From an uncultured Robiginitomaculum sp. (lineage in GTDB: Bacteria; Pseudomonadota; Alphaproteobacteria; Caulobacterales; Maricaulaceae): 5,116 nucleotides of DNA. The translations under genes were made by a program, and so were the position numbers. The notes under the pieces are model-generated. The model was not told the DNA's origin and did no database searches. It saw only the letters and a list, made by a program, of their open reading frames with translations. Of this stretch, positions 1 through 5,116 are shown in pieces (position 1 is the stretch's first letter; each line of letters opens with the position of its first letter). The stretch is taken from positions 1 through 5,116 of the forward strand of contig CALKXN010000244.1 of NCBI GenBank assembly GCA_938003555.1, read 5' to 3'.

Positions 1-1
1 A

Positions 2-88
2 ATCCTATCCGCTTTCATTTGCGCGGTAAGTGCAGGCCGCACAGTGCTGCGCAGCTTATCGACGCGTGAAGGCAAACGGCATATTTAG
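2..88 (+). CDS. ftsX: C-terminal end of probable cell-division permease FtsX (partial)
   Basis: The reading frame entering at base 2 is open for 28 codons and stops at TAG 86-88. The residues seen run from a hydrophobic helix end (ILSAFICAV) into SAGRTVLRSLSTREGKRHI. A final membrane helix followed by a short basic tail with an R-T-V-L-R-x-L pattern is how alphaproteobacterial FtsX proteins typically end. FtsX is the membrane subunit of the FtsEX ABC-type complex, which couples divisome state to activation of peptidoglycan hydrolases. The neighbour supports the call: from recollection, a DUF218/YdcF gene commonly follows ftsEX in this class. Only the tail is present, so this is an inference from a short match plus context; another polytopic membrane protein is possible. 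The stop codon overlaps the ribosome binding site of the next gene, suggesting one operon. Confidence 0.5.
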   Translation: MLSAFICAVSAGRTVLRSLSTREGKRHI

Positions 89-93
89 GAGGG
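87..93 (+). promoter_or_regulatory. Strong Shine-Dalgarno of the ydcF-family gene
   Basis: AGGAGGG lies six bases before the ATG at 100 and overlaps the stop codon of the upstream frame (TAG 86-88). It fixes the start at 100 and suggests efficient translation coupled to the upstream gene. Confidence 0.8.
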
Positions 94-99
94 TCGAAT

Positions 100-777
100 A
101 TGAGTAAACCGACACCTCGCCGTAAATTCATAAGCCGCCTCGGCTTTTTACGCTTTGCATTTTTAATTGCGCTGCTCGCGGCTCTTGTCGGGTTTGCGAT
201 GTTCTTCCTCAGCGTAGAGCGCGCCGCGCCTTCTATCTCCAGCCTCAATGCGGACGGTATTGTTGTGCTCACTGGTCCTGGCGGCGGGCGACTGGAAACC
301 GGGGCAGAATTACTCAAAGCCGGAGCGGCCGAGCGTCTTCTGATTAGCGGCGTAGGGAAATCCGTCACACCGGAGCAGATCGCGGAGATCTTATTTGTGA
401 CAGATGAAACAATGGCGTGCTGCGTTGATCTGGATTTTGCCGCAGATAACACAGTCGGCAATGCCCGCGAAACCGCCATATGGGCGCGCGCCATGGGGTA
501 TGAGCATTTGATTGTGGTGACATCGGATTATCATATGCCGCGCGCTATGCTGGAATTAAACCATGCCACTGAAGGCATTCGCCTCACGCGTTACCCTGTC
601 CCTGATGGACGCGACGCCAATCGTTTCAGTGTGCTGTCGCGTGAATATGGAAAGCTACTTGTTGTCTTTGCCCGCCAAATGGGCGAGCGCACAGAGCAAT
701 CCCCTAAGCCTAACCCCGACCCCGCCGAAGCCATGCGCGAGGCCCAAGATCCGCCCAAATTAACCGGGCCGCAATAG
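100..777 (+). CDS. YdcF/SanA-like DUF218 family membrane-anchored protein
   Basis: A 225-residue protein of the DUF218 (YdcF/SanA/ElyC-like) family. The first 18 residues are basic (PRRKF, R13, R18) and are followed by one hydrophobic helix at about 19-39, so it is probably inner-membrane anchored with the domain in the periplasm. The DUF218 core then follows in the usual order: a beta strand DGIVVLTG (52-59) leading to GGGRLETG with R64, LLISG (80-84), DNTVGNA (116-122; the family's xNTxENA motif), and VVTSDYHMPRA (139-149; the family's diagnostic VTSxYHMpRA). The last 25 residues are proline-rich and look disordered. Homologues are tied to envelope integrity, but no reaction is established, so none is assigned. 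It sits 11 bases before the DUF2125 gene and 11 bases after the probable ftsX end, so it probably belongs to that operon. The family call is firm; the function is unknown. Confidence 0.88.
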   Translation: MSKPTPRRKFISRLGFLRFAFLIALLAALVGFAMFFLSVERAAPSISSLNADGIVVLTGPGGGRLETGAELLKAGAAERLLISGVGKSVTPEQIAEILFVTDETMACCVDLDFAADNTVGNARETAIWARAMGYEHLIVVTSDYHMPRAMLELNHATEGIRLTRYPVPDGRDANRFSVLSREYGKLLVVFARQMGERTEQSPKPNPDPAEAMREAQDPPKLTGPQ

Positions 778-788
778 GACAAACTCAT

Positions 789-1751
789 ATGAAAAAGCTG
801 CTTATTTTTATCGTCCTCGCGGCGCTCGCCTATTGCGCCTATTGGTTTGCGGCGGCGCATTTTCTACCTGAGAAAATTGAAGACCAAATTCAAACGCTCA
901 CCGAAGACACAGCCACAGTCGAGCATAGCCCAATTAAAATTTCTGGGTTTCCAGCAGCGTTTAAATCTGATGTTTCGCCCCTAAAAATGAGCGGCGATGG
1001 ATGGAGCGCAGATATTGACACGCTCACCGCCCGCGCGCCGGCCTATCTTCCAACCTCCGTTAAAATGGCGCATGATGGACGCGCGATATTTAACATTCAA
1101 AAGGGTCTATTTAAGGGCGTCTATAACACCCAAACAGAGGCAGCTACGCTCGATAGCGCCCTCACCTCACGCCTATCGCGTGAGACGATTATCAATGCCA
1201 AGAATATTCAAATCACATCTGCGCCGGGAAGCGTCTGGCCCGTGCAATCTGCCGATAGTATTTATATTCGCCGCGATATTACCCGTAAATCCTACGCCGT
1301 TGATTTTGACCTGCGTAACGTTGTGATGGATGCCGAAAGGCTCGGGGATATTGGACAGCTTCTTGGCGCGCGCGCGCAAGGCGTGAGCGGCGATATTTTA
1401 ATCACGCGCGAAAGCGGCAGCGAGACGCCCTTTGGCGCCGCGCAAAATGATGTGATCACCGCGCAGAAAGTTATCTTTAATTGGGGCGATTTGAAATTTG
1501 ATGGCCGCTTTAATCTGACGCGAAGCAATGGAACCCTAAGCGGAGAAATTACGCTTTTCACCGATGACCCCGCCGCGCTTATCAAAGCGGCGCAGCGCGA
1601 GGGCATGATCCCGCGTCAGGCCAGTTTCTTGCTGGATATGCTGTTGTCGGGCTTGCCTAAAAATGAGACCGGACAATATGAATTGCCGATTAGCGTTCGC
1701 AATGGTGATATGTCACTCGGCCCGCTTCCGCTTGGCCGCTTGCCCTTTTAA
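789..1751 (+). CDS. DUF2125 domain-containing protein, membrane-anchored
   Basis: A 320-residue protein matching, from recollection, the DUF2125 family common in alphaproteobacteria, usually about this length. It opens with two lysines and a hydrophobic helix (about 4-22), read as a signal anchor or uncleaved signal peptide, so the bulk is probably periplasmic. Family-like landmarks are GFPAAF (53-58; usual form G-[FY]-P-x-x-[FL]), a W72-S-A-D segment followed by APAYLP (83-88), and the closing RNGDMSLGPLPLG stretch before LPF, which resembles the family's typical C-terminus. The body is rich in alternating polar/hydrophobic beta-strand patterns, reminiscent of lipid-transfer or AsmA-like beta proteins, but that comparison is speculative. 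A short AGGA (776-779), nine bases upstream, supports the ATG at 789. Biochemical role is unknown. Its TAA stop overlaps the stop of the convergent tyrosine-pathway gene. Confidence 0.8.
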   Translation: MKKLLIFIVLAALAYCAYWFAAAHFLPEKIEDQIQTLTEDTATVEHSPIKISGFPAAFKSDVSPLKMSGDGWSADIDTLTARAPAYLPTSVKMAHDGRAIFNIQKGLFKGVYNTQTEAATLDSALTSRLSRETIINAKNIQITSAPGSVWPVQSADSIYIRRDITRKSYAVDFDLRNVVMDAERLGDIGQLLGARAQGVSGDILITRESGSETPFGAAQNDVITAQKVIFNWGDLKFDGRFNLTRSNGTLSGEITLFTDDPAALIKAAQREGMIPRQASFLLDMLLSGLPKNETGQYELPISVRNGDMSLGPLPLGRLPF

Positions 1752-2662
1752 TCCGCTGTCTTATCACGGCCAAAGTTTGGCGCGTCCGTATCTTGCCCGG
1801 CATCAATAATCTGGCGGCGAATATTTCGCGTCTTAGAAAATTCGCGTAAAAGATTATCGCCCTCACCCCAGCGTATAGCGCGTTTTAAGGCCGACAGGTC
1901 TTCGATATAGCGATCAACAACTTCGAGCACGGCTGTCTTATTAGACAGAAAAACATCGCGCCACATTTCAGGGTCAGACGCCGCAATACGGGTAAAGTCC
2001 CGAAAGCCGCCCGCCGAAAATTTGACGACTTCATTATTGGTCACGCGTTCCATATCCACCGCCGTGCCGACCAAAGCATAGGCGAGCAAATGCGGCACAT
2101 GAGATGTTGTCGCTAAAACCGTATCATGGCGTTTCGCGTCCATCATCGCCACGTCACTGCCGAGGCCTTCCCAAAAAGCGGCAACGCGCTGAGCCGCCGC
2201 AGATGTCTCATCTTCGGGCGTTAAAATGCACCACCGTTTTTTAAATAGCTCCGCAAAGCCGGCTTCCGGCCCGCTATTTTCCGTACCTGCAATCGGGTGA
2301 CCGGGAACAAATGCAATATCCTCGCGCAGAAGCGGCGTCACGGCATCAATCACAAATCCCTTTGTCGAGCCAACATCAGATAGAACCGCGCCAGATTTCA
2401 TTGCGGGGATAACAGCGCTAGCCGCGTCGGCCATGCGCCCCGGCGGCACGGCAAGAATAACAAGATCGGCGGCGGGCGCGAGTGTCGCCGCGTCTATATT
2501 TGCGTCATCCGCGATGCCCAAAGACGTGATCGTCGCGACCACATCCGGGTTTTTATCCGCCATTAAAACTGTAGAGGCTTGGCCATAAACCTTTGCGGCG
2601 CGCGCAAGGGATGAACCAATCAGGCCGCCGCCGACGATTAAGACTGTTTCAAATTTGCTCAT
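1748..2662 (-). CDS. tyrC: Prephenate/arogenate (cyclohexadienyl) dehydrogenase, TyrA/TyrC type
   Basis: A 304-residue cytoplasmic dehydrogenase of tyrosine synthesis; it oxidatively decarboxylates prephenate to 4-hydroxyphenylpyruvate and/or arogenate to tyrosine. The N-terminal Rossmann fold shows GGGLIGSS (11-18), an acidic D36 at the end of the second strand (predicting NAD+ over NADP+), ILAVPPG (69-75) and DVGSTKG (96-102). The active-site segment is GHPIAGTENSG (121-131), with H122 matching the catalytic histidine of the family. The helical C-terminal domain carries SHVPHLLA (187-194) and AGGFRDFTRIA (217-227), both hallmark motifs. There is no room for a C-terminal ACT domain, so feedback control through ACT is not expected. 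The start overlaps the chorismate mutase stop by four bases (ATGA, 2659-2662), and no good Shine-Dalgarno precedes it, so translation is probably coupled. Whether prephenate or arogenate is preferred cannot be read from the sequence; tyrC versus tyrA naming is a choice. Confidence 0.93.
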   Translation of the reverse strand: MSKFETVLIVGGGLIGSSLARAAKVYGQASTVLMADKNPDVVATITSLGIADDANIDAATLAPAADLVILAVPPGRMADAASAVIPAMKSGAVLSDVGSTKGFVIDAVTPLLREDIAFVPGHPIAGTENSGPEAGFAELFKKRWCILTPEDETSAAAQRVAAFWEGLGSDVAMMDAKRHDTVLATTSHVPHLLAYALVGTAVDMERVTNNEVVKFSAGGFRDFTRIAASDPEMWRDVFLSNKTAVLEVVDRYIEDLSALKRAIRWGEGDNLLREFSKTRNIRRQIIDAGQDTDAPNFGRDKTAD

Positions 2663-3438
2663 AAGGTCACGCCCAGACTAGGCGGCAATACGCCAATGAT
2701 ATGCGCGCTCGAAATGTGAGATTTTATCTCTTCAAGCGCCTTGGCGCTGACATAATGCGGCCATTGCAGTAAAATATGCGCTCCGGCCTCGGCGCGTTTA
2801 ATGGCCTTAGGCGCAAGACCCGCTACGGCTTTCGCCTCAGTTTGATTAACCGCAATCAAGCTACAATCCTCATCGCCCGATGGCGCAATATCTGCGCCCG
2901 CGACGGCAACAGCCTTGGGCCAATTTTGCGCGCCAGTGCGCGGCAAGCCGGATAAAATATATAACCCGTCCATCGCGCCGCCCGGTAGAAGCGCATTCCA
3001 CCATTTATTCATCCCACCCGGCGCGGGTAACACGGCCACGCCCTCGGGGTCAGCAAGCGTTGCCGCCAGCGCCGCGCTAGTCGTCGGGTAATGGCGCGTG
3101 GGAATGGACGCGCCGAAACGATCCCGCACCAAGGCGCCATTCATCAACGCGTCGCCTTCGAGGGCAATATGCAAAACCATCGGCCCTTGGATCGCAAGGC
3201 TCGCGCTCATCAGCTCCGCCATGATGCGACTAACGAGTTCGGGCGATGTATCAATTGCGGCCTTCGCCAGTGCGCGCACATGACTTTCTTCGCGTGAAGG
3301 ACGCCAGACCCGCATGCCGGATTTACTCGCCCGCACTTTGGCGGATAAATCCAGACGCTCTGCGATCAAGTCCAAAAGCGCATTATCCACGCGGTCAATA
3401 TCAATGCGTAAGTTCGCGATGTCAGGTTTAGCGCTCAT
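2659..3438 (-). CDS. Chorismate mutase (AroQ type) with degenerate prephenate-dehydratase-like C-terminus
   Basis: A 259-residue protein whose first ~88 residues are an AroQ-type chorismate mutase (chorismate to prephenate). Aligned by eye to the E. coli P-protein, R11, R28 and K39 fall at identical positions, R49-E50 match R51-E52, and S80 and Q84 match S84 and Q88; E. coli D48 appears as R46. The remaining ~170 residues (from GPMVLHIALEGDAL) have the spacing of a periplasmic-binding-like prephenate dehydratase domain, including a GVAVLPAPGG stretch where dehydratases have a GVxPxENS-like segment. However, the catalytic TRF motif is absent (DCSLIAVN occupies its probable place), and the end (ILLQWPHYVSAKALEEI to GVLPPSLGVTL) looks like a remnant ACT-like fold without ESRP. 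It is shorter than a full P-protein (about 360-390 residues). The mutase call is firm; dehydratase activity is unlikely. The gene lies nine bases after the methyltransferase-like gene and overlaps tyrC by four. Confidence 0.85.
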   Translation of the reverse strand: MSAKPDIANLRIDIDRVDNALLDLIAERLDLSAKVRASKSGMRVWRPSREESHVRALAKAAIDTSPELVSRIMAELMSASLAIQGPMVLHIALEGDALMNGALVRDRFGASIPTRHYPTTSAALAATLADPEGVAVLPAPGGMNKWWNALLPGGAMDGLYILSGLPRTGAQNWPKAVAVAGADIAPSGDEDCSLIAVNQTEAKAVAGLAPKAIKRAEAGAHILLQWPHYVSAKALEEIKSHISSAHIIGVLPPSLGVTL

Positions 3439-3447
3439 AATCAGTCA

Positions 3448-4197
3448 TCAATTCTTTTGCGACCCGCGCTCTAAAACGGGGGTCGGTTTAGGAAAGAGCG
3501 GCGCGCGAACCTCTTCGCTGCTGAGCCCATCTGTTGTCGCATAAAGCCGCTTGACCGCCTCGACAAGCACTAGTCCTGAAAAACGTGGCCATACGGTTTC
3601 ACCGAACCGCTCCATAAGGGATAAAAAGCGCGGCCCTGTCATGCGAGAAATAGGCGGCGCGTAAAGCGCGCCCGACCAGGCCAGCGGCATGAATTGCGCG
3701 GTTTTAAGCGCGCTCGCGAGCTGGCTGCGCGAAAAAGGACGCCCCGCACCAAAGGGCGAAGCATCGCTGCGCGCCCACAAACCAGAGCGGTTAGCCGCAA
3801 TAATCACCAGCCGTCCTTCGGGGGTCAGGACGCGCCATGCCTCTGCAAGGACAGCGGTGAAATCTGCGCTTTCTTCAATGGCGTGCACCAAAAGCACGCG
3901 GTCAAAACTGGCGGGCGGAAGCGGAAGCGCATCTTCTTCGACCAGCGCTGCCACATTACCCCGGCGGCTTTTGGTCGGGATAACCCCCATGGCAGCAGGC
4001 ATTGTCAGGATAACTTTTTTGGCTTTGGGGGCATATGGCATTAAATAAGGCCCGGCATATCCAAGCCCCAGCATGGCGCGGCCCTCTTCTTCTTCGGGAG
4101 GCCACAGCGCAGTTAACCTGCGCAGGGCCATAACACGCGCGGCTCGCCCCATGGGGGAGGCATAAAATTCAGAGAGTTGATTTGCAGTCTGGCGCAT
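3448..4197 (-). CDS. Class I SAM-methyltransferase-like protein of unknown substrate
   Basis: A 249-residue protein resembling a conserved alphaproteobacterial methyltransferase-like family (Methyltransf_11 type) usually found next to gloB (from recollection). The start is fixed by a family-typical opening, L8-x-x-FYASPMGRAAR (8-21). Motif I is LGLGYAGPYL (43-52). The post-motif region VILTMPAAMGV (62-72) lacks the acidic residue that normally holds the SAM ribose. Further landmarks are EEDALPLPPASFDRVLLVHAIEE (87-109), the typical WRVLTPEGRLVIIAANRSGLW (121-141), and SPFGAGRPFSRSQL (147-160). C-terminal residues VLVEAVKRLY match the family's usual ending before a variable tail. No membrane segment is seen. 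It is the first gene of the reverse operon, before chorismate mutase and tyrC; no substrate can be inferred from that. There is no Shine-Dalgarno ahead of its ATG, and a promoter -10 lies six bases away, so it may be translated leaderless. Confidence 0.78.
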   Translation of the reverse strand: MRQTANQLSEFYASPMGRAARVMALRRLTALWPPEEEEGRAMLGLGYAGPYLMPYAPKAKKVILTMPAAMGVIPTKSRRGNVAALVEEDALPLPPASFDRVLLVHAIEESADFTAVLAEAWRVLTPEGRLVIIAANRSGLWARSDASPFGAGRPFSRSQLASALKTAQFMPLAWSGALYAPPISRMTGPRFLSLMERFGETVWPRFSGLVLVEAVKRLYATTDGLSSEEVRAPLFPKPTPVLERGSQKN

Positions 4198-4207
4198 AAT
4201 TTATGAT
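4177..4207 (+). promoter_or_regulatory. gloB: Predicted sigma70-type promoter for gloB
   Basis: TATGAT (4202-4207) matches the -10 consensus at five of six positions. TTGATT (4177-4182) is a four-of-six -35 but with a long 19-base spacer, so it may work mainly through the -10 or an activator. Transcription would start near 4213-4215, leaving a leader of about 35 bases with an A-rich weak ribosome site (AAAGAGA, 4237-4243) before the ATG at 4249. The -10 overlaps the opposing -10 almost completely. Confidence 0.35.
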
Positions 4208-4248
4208 AAGAGCATTAACGCCCCGCGCCAAACCAAAAAGAGAAATAT
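4198..4248. promoter_or_regulatory. Divergent intergenic region between the reverse operon and gloB
   Basis: This 51-base gap separates two divergent ATG codons and must hold the main control sequences of both directions, although the -35 of the gloB promoter candidate falls just inside the methyltransferase-like gene. It is AT-rich at both ends with a GC-rich centre (4220-4230). No CtrA-like TTAA-N7-TTAA motif, extended inverted repeat or GANTC site is visible. Confidence 0.7.
4203..4231 (-). promoter_or_regulatory. Predicted sigma70-type promoter for the methyltransferase-chorismate mutase-tyrC operon
   Basis: Read on the minus strand, TTGGCG (4231-4226) is followed after exactly 17 bases by TATCAT (4208-4203): four of six and five of six matches to consensus. 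The last base of the -10 is six bases from the A of the ATG at 4197, so transcription would begin at or next to the start codon. The absence of a Shine-Dalgarno agrees with a leaderless transcript. Predicted by eye only. Confidence 0.45.
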
Positions 4249-5016
4249 ATGAGCCTCGACATTATCGTCTTTCCCTGCCTGTCCGATAATTATGGATTTT
4301 TGCTGCGCTGCGTGCAGACGGGTAAAACCGCTTGCGTAGATACGCCGGACGCTGCTGAAATTTCAAAACAAATAGAGGCGCGCGGATGGGGGCTGGATTA
4401 TATTCTCAACACCCATCACCATCCTGACCATACAGGCGGCAATAAAGCGCTGAAACGAAAATATGGCGCGCGGGTCATTGGCCCGAAAGCCGAAGAAAGT
4501 CGCATCCCGCACATTGATGACGCGGTGAGCGAGGGCGGGGCATTTACACTCGGAGATTGCCCCGCGCAAATTTGGGACACGCCCGCCCATACGGCGGGAC
4601 ATATTAGCTATTATTTTGAGGATGCGGCCGCGATATTTGTGGGGGATACCTTATTTGCACTCGGCTGCGGGCGCTTATTCGAAGGCACGCCTGCGCAAAT
4701 GTGGACAGCGATGGCGCGCTATAACACCCTGCCGCGCGCAACGCAGGTCTATTGCGCCCATGAATATACGCTCTCCAATGCGCGCTTTGCCGAAACGATT
4801 GAGACCGACAATACTGCGCTGGATGATTATATCATATCCGCCAAAGCCAAACGCGAACACAACATCCCGACTGTACCGACCACGATCGGCGCAGAACGTG
4901 ACGCGAATCCTTTCATGCGAGCCGATCAAGATAGCGTCGCCAAAGCGGTCAATATGATCGGAGCAACGCCATCTGATATTCTAGGCGAAGTACGCCGCCG
5001 CAAAGATGCGTTTTAG
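4249..5016 (+). CDS. gloB: Hydroxyacylglutathione hydrolase (glyoxalase II)
   Basis: A complete 255-residue cytosolic metallo-beta-lactamase-fold enzyme that hydrolyses S-D-lactoylglutathione to D-lactate and glutathione, the second step of methylglyoxal detoxification. The metal motif THHHPDHTGG (55-64) supplies H56, H58, D60 and H61; the other ligands are H114 (in TPAHTAGHI), D133 (in FVGDTLFALGCGRLFEGT) and H171 (in YCAHEYT), a full binuclear set. Glutathione contacts known from human glyoxalase II have counterparts in R142, Y173, R249 and K252; the last two sit in the basic C-terminal RRRK of the HAGH_C domain, which also shows the typical NPFMR (about 219-223). Length is normal for bacterial GloB. 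One mild oddity is A113 where the family usually has glycine (TPGHT). It is divergent from the methyltransferase-like gene, and its stop (TAG 5014-5016) overlaps the ribosome site of the next gene. Confidence 0.96.
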   Translation: MSLDIIVFPCLSDNYGFLLRCVQTGKTACVDTPDAAEISKQIEARGWGLDYILNTHHHPDHTGGNKALKRKYGARVIGPKAEESRIPHIDDAVSEGGAFTLGDCPAQIWDTPAHTAGHISYYFEDAAAIFVGDTLFALGCGRLFEGTPAQMWTAMARYNTLPRATQVYCAHEYTLSNARFAETIETDNTALDDYIISAKAKREHNIPTVPTTIGAERDANPFMRADQDSVAKAVNMIGATPSDILGEVRRRKDAF

Positions 5017-5019
5017 AGG
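5015..5019 (+). promoter_or_regulatory. Shine-Dalgarno deciding a GTG start
   Basis: AGAGG overlaps the gloB stop codon (TAG 5014-5016) and lies five bases before GTG 5025-5027. It favours this GTG over the in-frame ATG codons at 5076 and 5082, which have no comparable site. Confidence 0.55.
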
Positions 5020-5024
5020 TCAAA

Positions 5025-5116
5025 GTGATAAATATAATTCCCTATGAAAGCATTGGCTCTATTCGTTTCGAAAATATGGATATGTTTAAAATAGATGACA
5101 AAGATAAGTTTGAATC
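5025..5116 (+). CDS. Start of an AT-rich hypothetical gene (partial, runs off the window)
   Basis: From GTG at 5025 the frame stays open for 30 codons to the window edge, giving (M/V)INIIPYESIGSIRFEN, then DMFKIDDKDKF. I do not recognise a family with certainty. The hydrophobic-PYxxIGxIxF opening is reminiscent of small uncharacterised cytoplasmic proteins of accessory regions, some of them immunity-like; that is a weak impression and not a call. The start is supported by the AGAGG site at 5015-5019, and the eight-base gap suggests co-transcription with gloB. The 100 bases from 5017 to the end are only 29% G+C, far below the surrounding genes, and codons are AT-ending, which suggests a transferred or lineage-specific gene. 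No signal peptide is visible in the part present. Confidence 0.6.
   Translation, partial: MINIIPYESIGSIRFENMDMFKIDDKDKFE

Noticed and set aside
15..494. 159-codon open frame on the minus strand over the ydcF-family gene
   Set aside because: Its product is a low-complexity Ala/Ser/Arg/Pro mix with no motif, it lies antisense to a gene with clear DUF218 motifs, and it has no independent support. The same applies to the other overlapping frames (for example 1292-1606 minus, 3689-4048 plus, 3694-4044 plus, 4616-4957 plus).
1366..1377. Alternating GC run of 12 bases (Z-DNA-like or repeat)
   Set aside because: It is explained by coding for Gly-Ala-Arg-Ala within the DUF2125 protein in a genome that likes GCG/CGC codons; no further repeat copies surround it.
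1769..1781. Inverted repeat GCCAAAGTTTGGC near the convergent stops, considered as a terminator
   Set aside because: The arms are separated by a single base, so a real hairpin would keep only three or four pairs. No T-tract follows on either strand, and it lies inside the tyrC coding region (NFGRD region).
2659..3438. Calling the gene pheA (bifunctional chorismate mutase/prephenate dehydratase)
   Set aside because: The TRF and ESRP signatures of dehydratase and ACT domains are missing and the protein is about 100 residues short of a full P-protein.
4195..4200. CATAAT as an alternative plus-strand -10 for gloB
   Set aside because: It matches five of six consensus bases, but no acceptable -35 lies 16-18 bases upstream; the TTGATT at 4177 would be only 12 bases away. 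TATGAT at 4202 was preferred.
1..5116. CRISPR arrays, tRNA or rRNA genes, insertion sequences, toxin-antitoxin pairs
   Set aside because: No regularly spaced repeats, tRNA-like cloverleaf or CCA-type ends, transposase motifs or terminal inverted repeats were seen, and nearly all bases are occupied by recognised coding regions.

Overview
This is a chromosomal window from an alphaproteobacterium, most likely a Hyphomonadaceae/Maricaulales- or Rhodobacterales-like marine lineage (inference). The evidence is the combination of a DUF218/YdcF-type protein directly after what looks like an FtsX end, an alphaproteobacterial DUF2125 protein, an ACT-less TyrA/TyrC beside a monofunctional-type chorismate mutase, and a MPA-motif methyltransferase-like protein divergent from gloB. 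GC is moderate and GANTC (the CcrM methylation target) is almost absent, which also fits an alphaproteobacterium with CcrM.

Layout: (1) Positions 2-1751 form a forward, tightly spaced operon: the last residues of a probable ftsX, a YdcF-family membrane-anchored protein, and a membrane-anchored DUF2125 protein. (2) Positions 1748-4197 form a reverse operon read from right to left: SAM-methyltransferase-like protein, chorismate mutase with a decayed prephenate-dehydratase-like tail, and prephenate/arogenate dehydrogenase. (3) A 51-bp divergent intergenic region (4198-4248) carries the likely promoters for the reverse operon and for gloB. (4) gloB (glyoxalase II) runs forward at 4249-5016, and a very AT-rich gene of unknown function begins right behind it and leaves the window. 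The two operons converge with no intergenic space; their stop codons share the palindrome TTAA.

How the genes work together: chorismate mutase makes prephenate from chorismate and TyrA/TyrC oxidises it (or arogenate) towards tyrosine, so these two translationally coupled genes are consecutive steps of one pathway. GloB hydrolyses S-lactoylglutathione in methylglyoxal detoxification. The ftsX-ydcF-DUF2125 block is envelope-related by localisation, but the exact jobs of the last two are unknown.

Most of the window is conserved housekeeping sequence. I did not find a convincing new system. The points worth a second look are the symmetric, overlapping divergent promoter with a predicted leaderless transcript, the non-canonical methyltransferase, the decayed P-protein tail, the GANTC depletion, and the abrupt AT-rich gene at the right edge. 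No gene-free stretch exceeds 51 bases.
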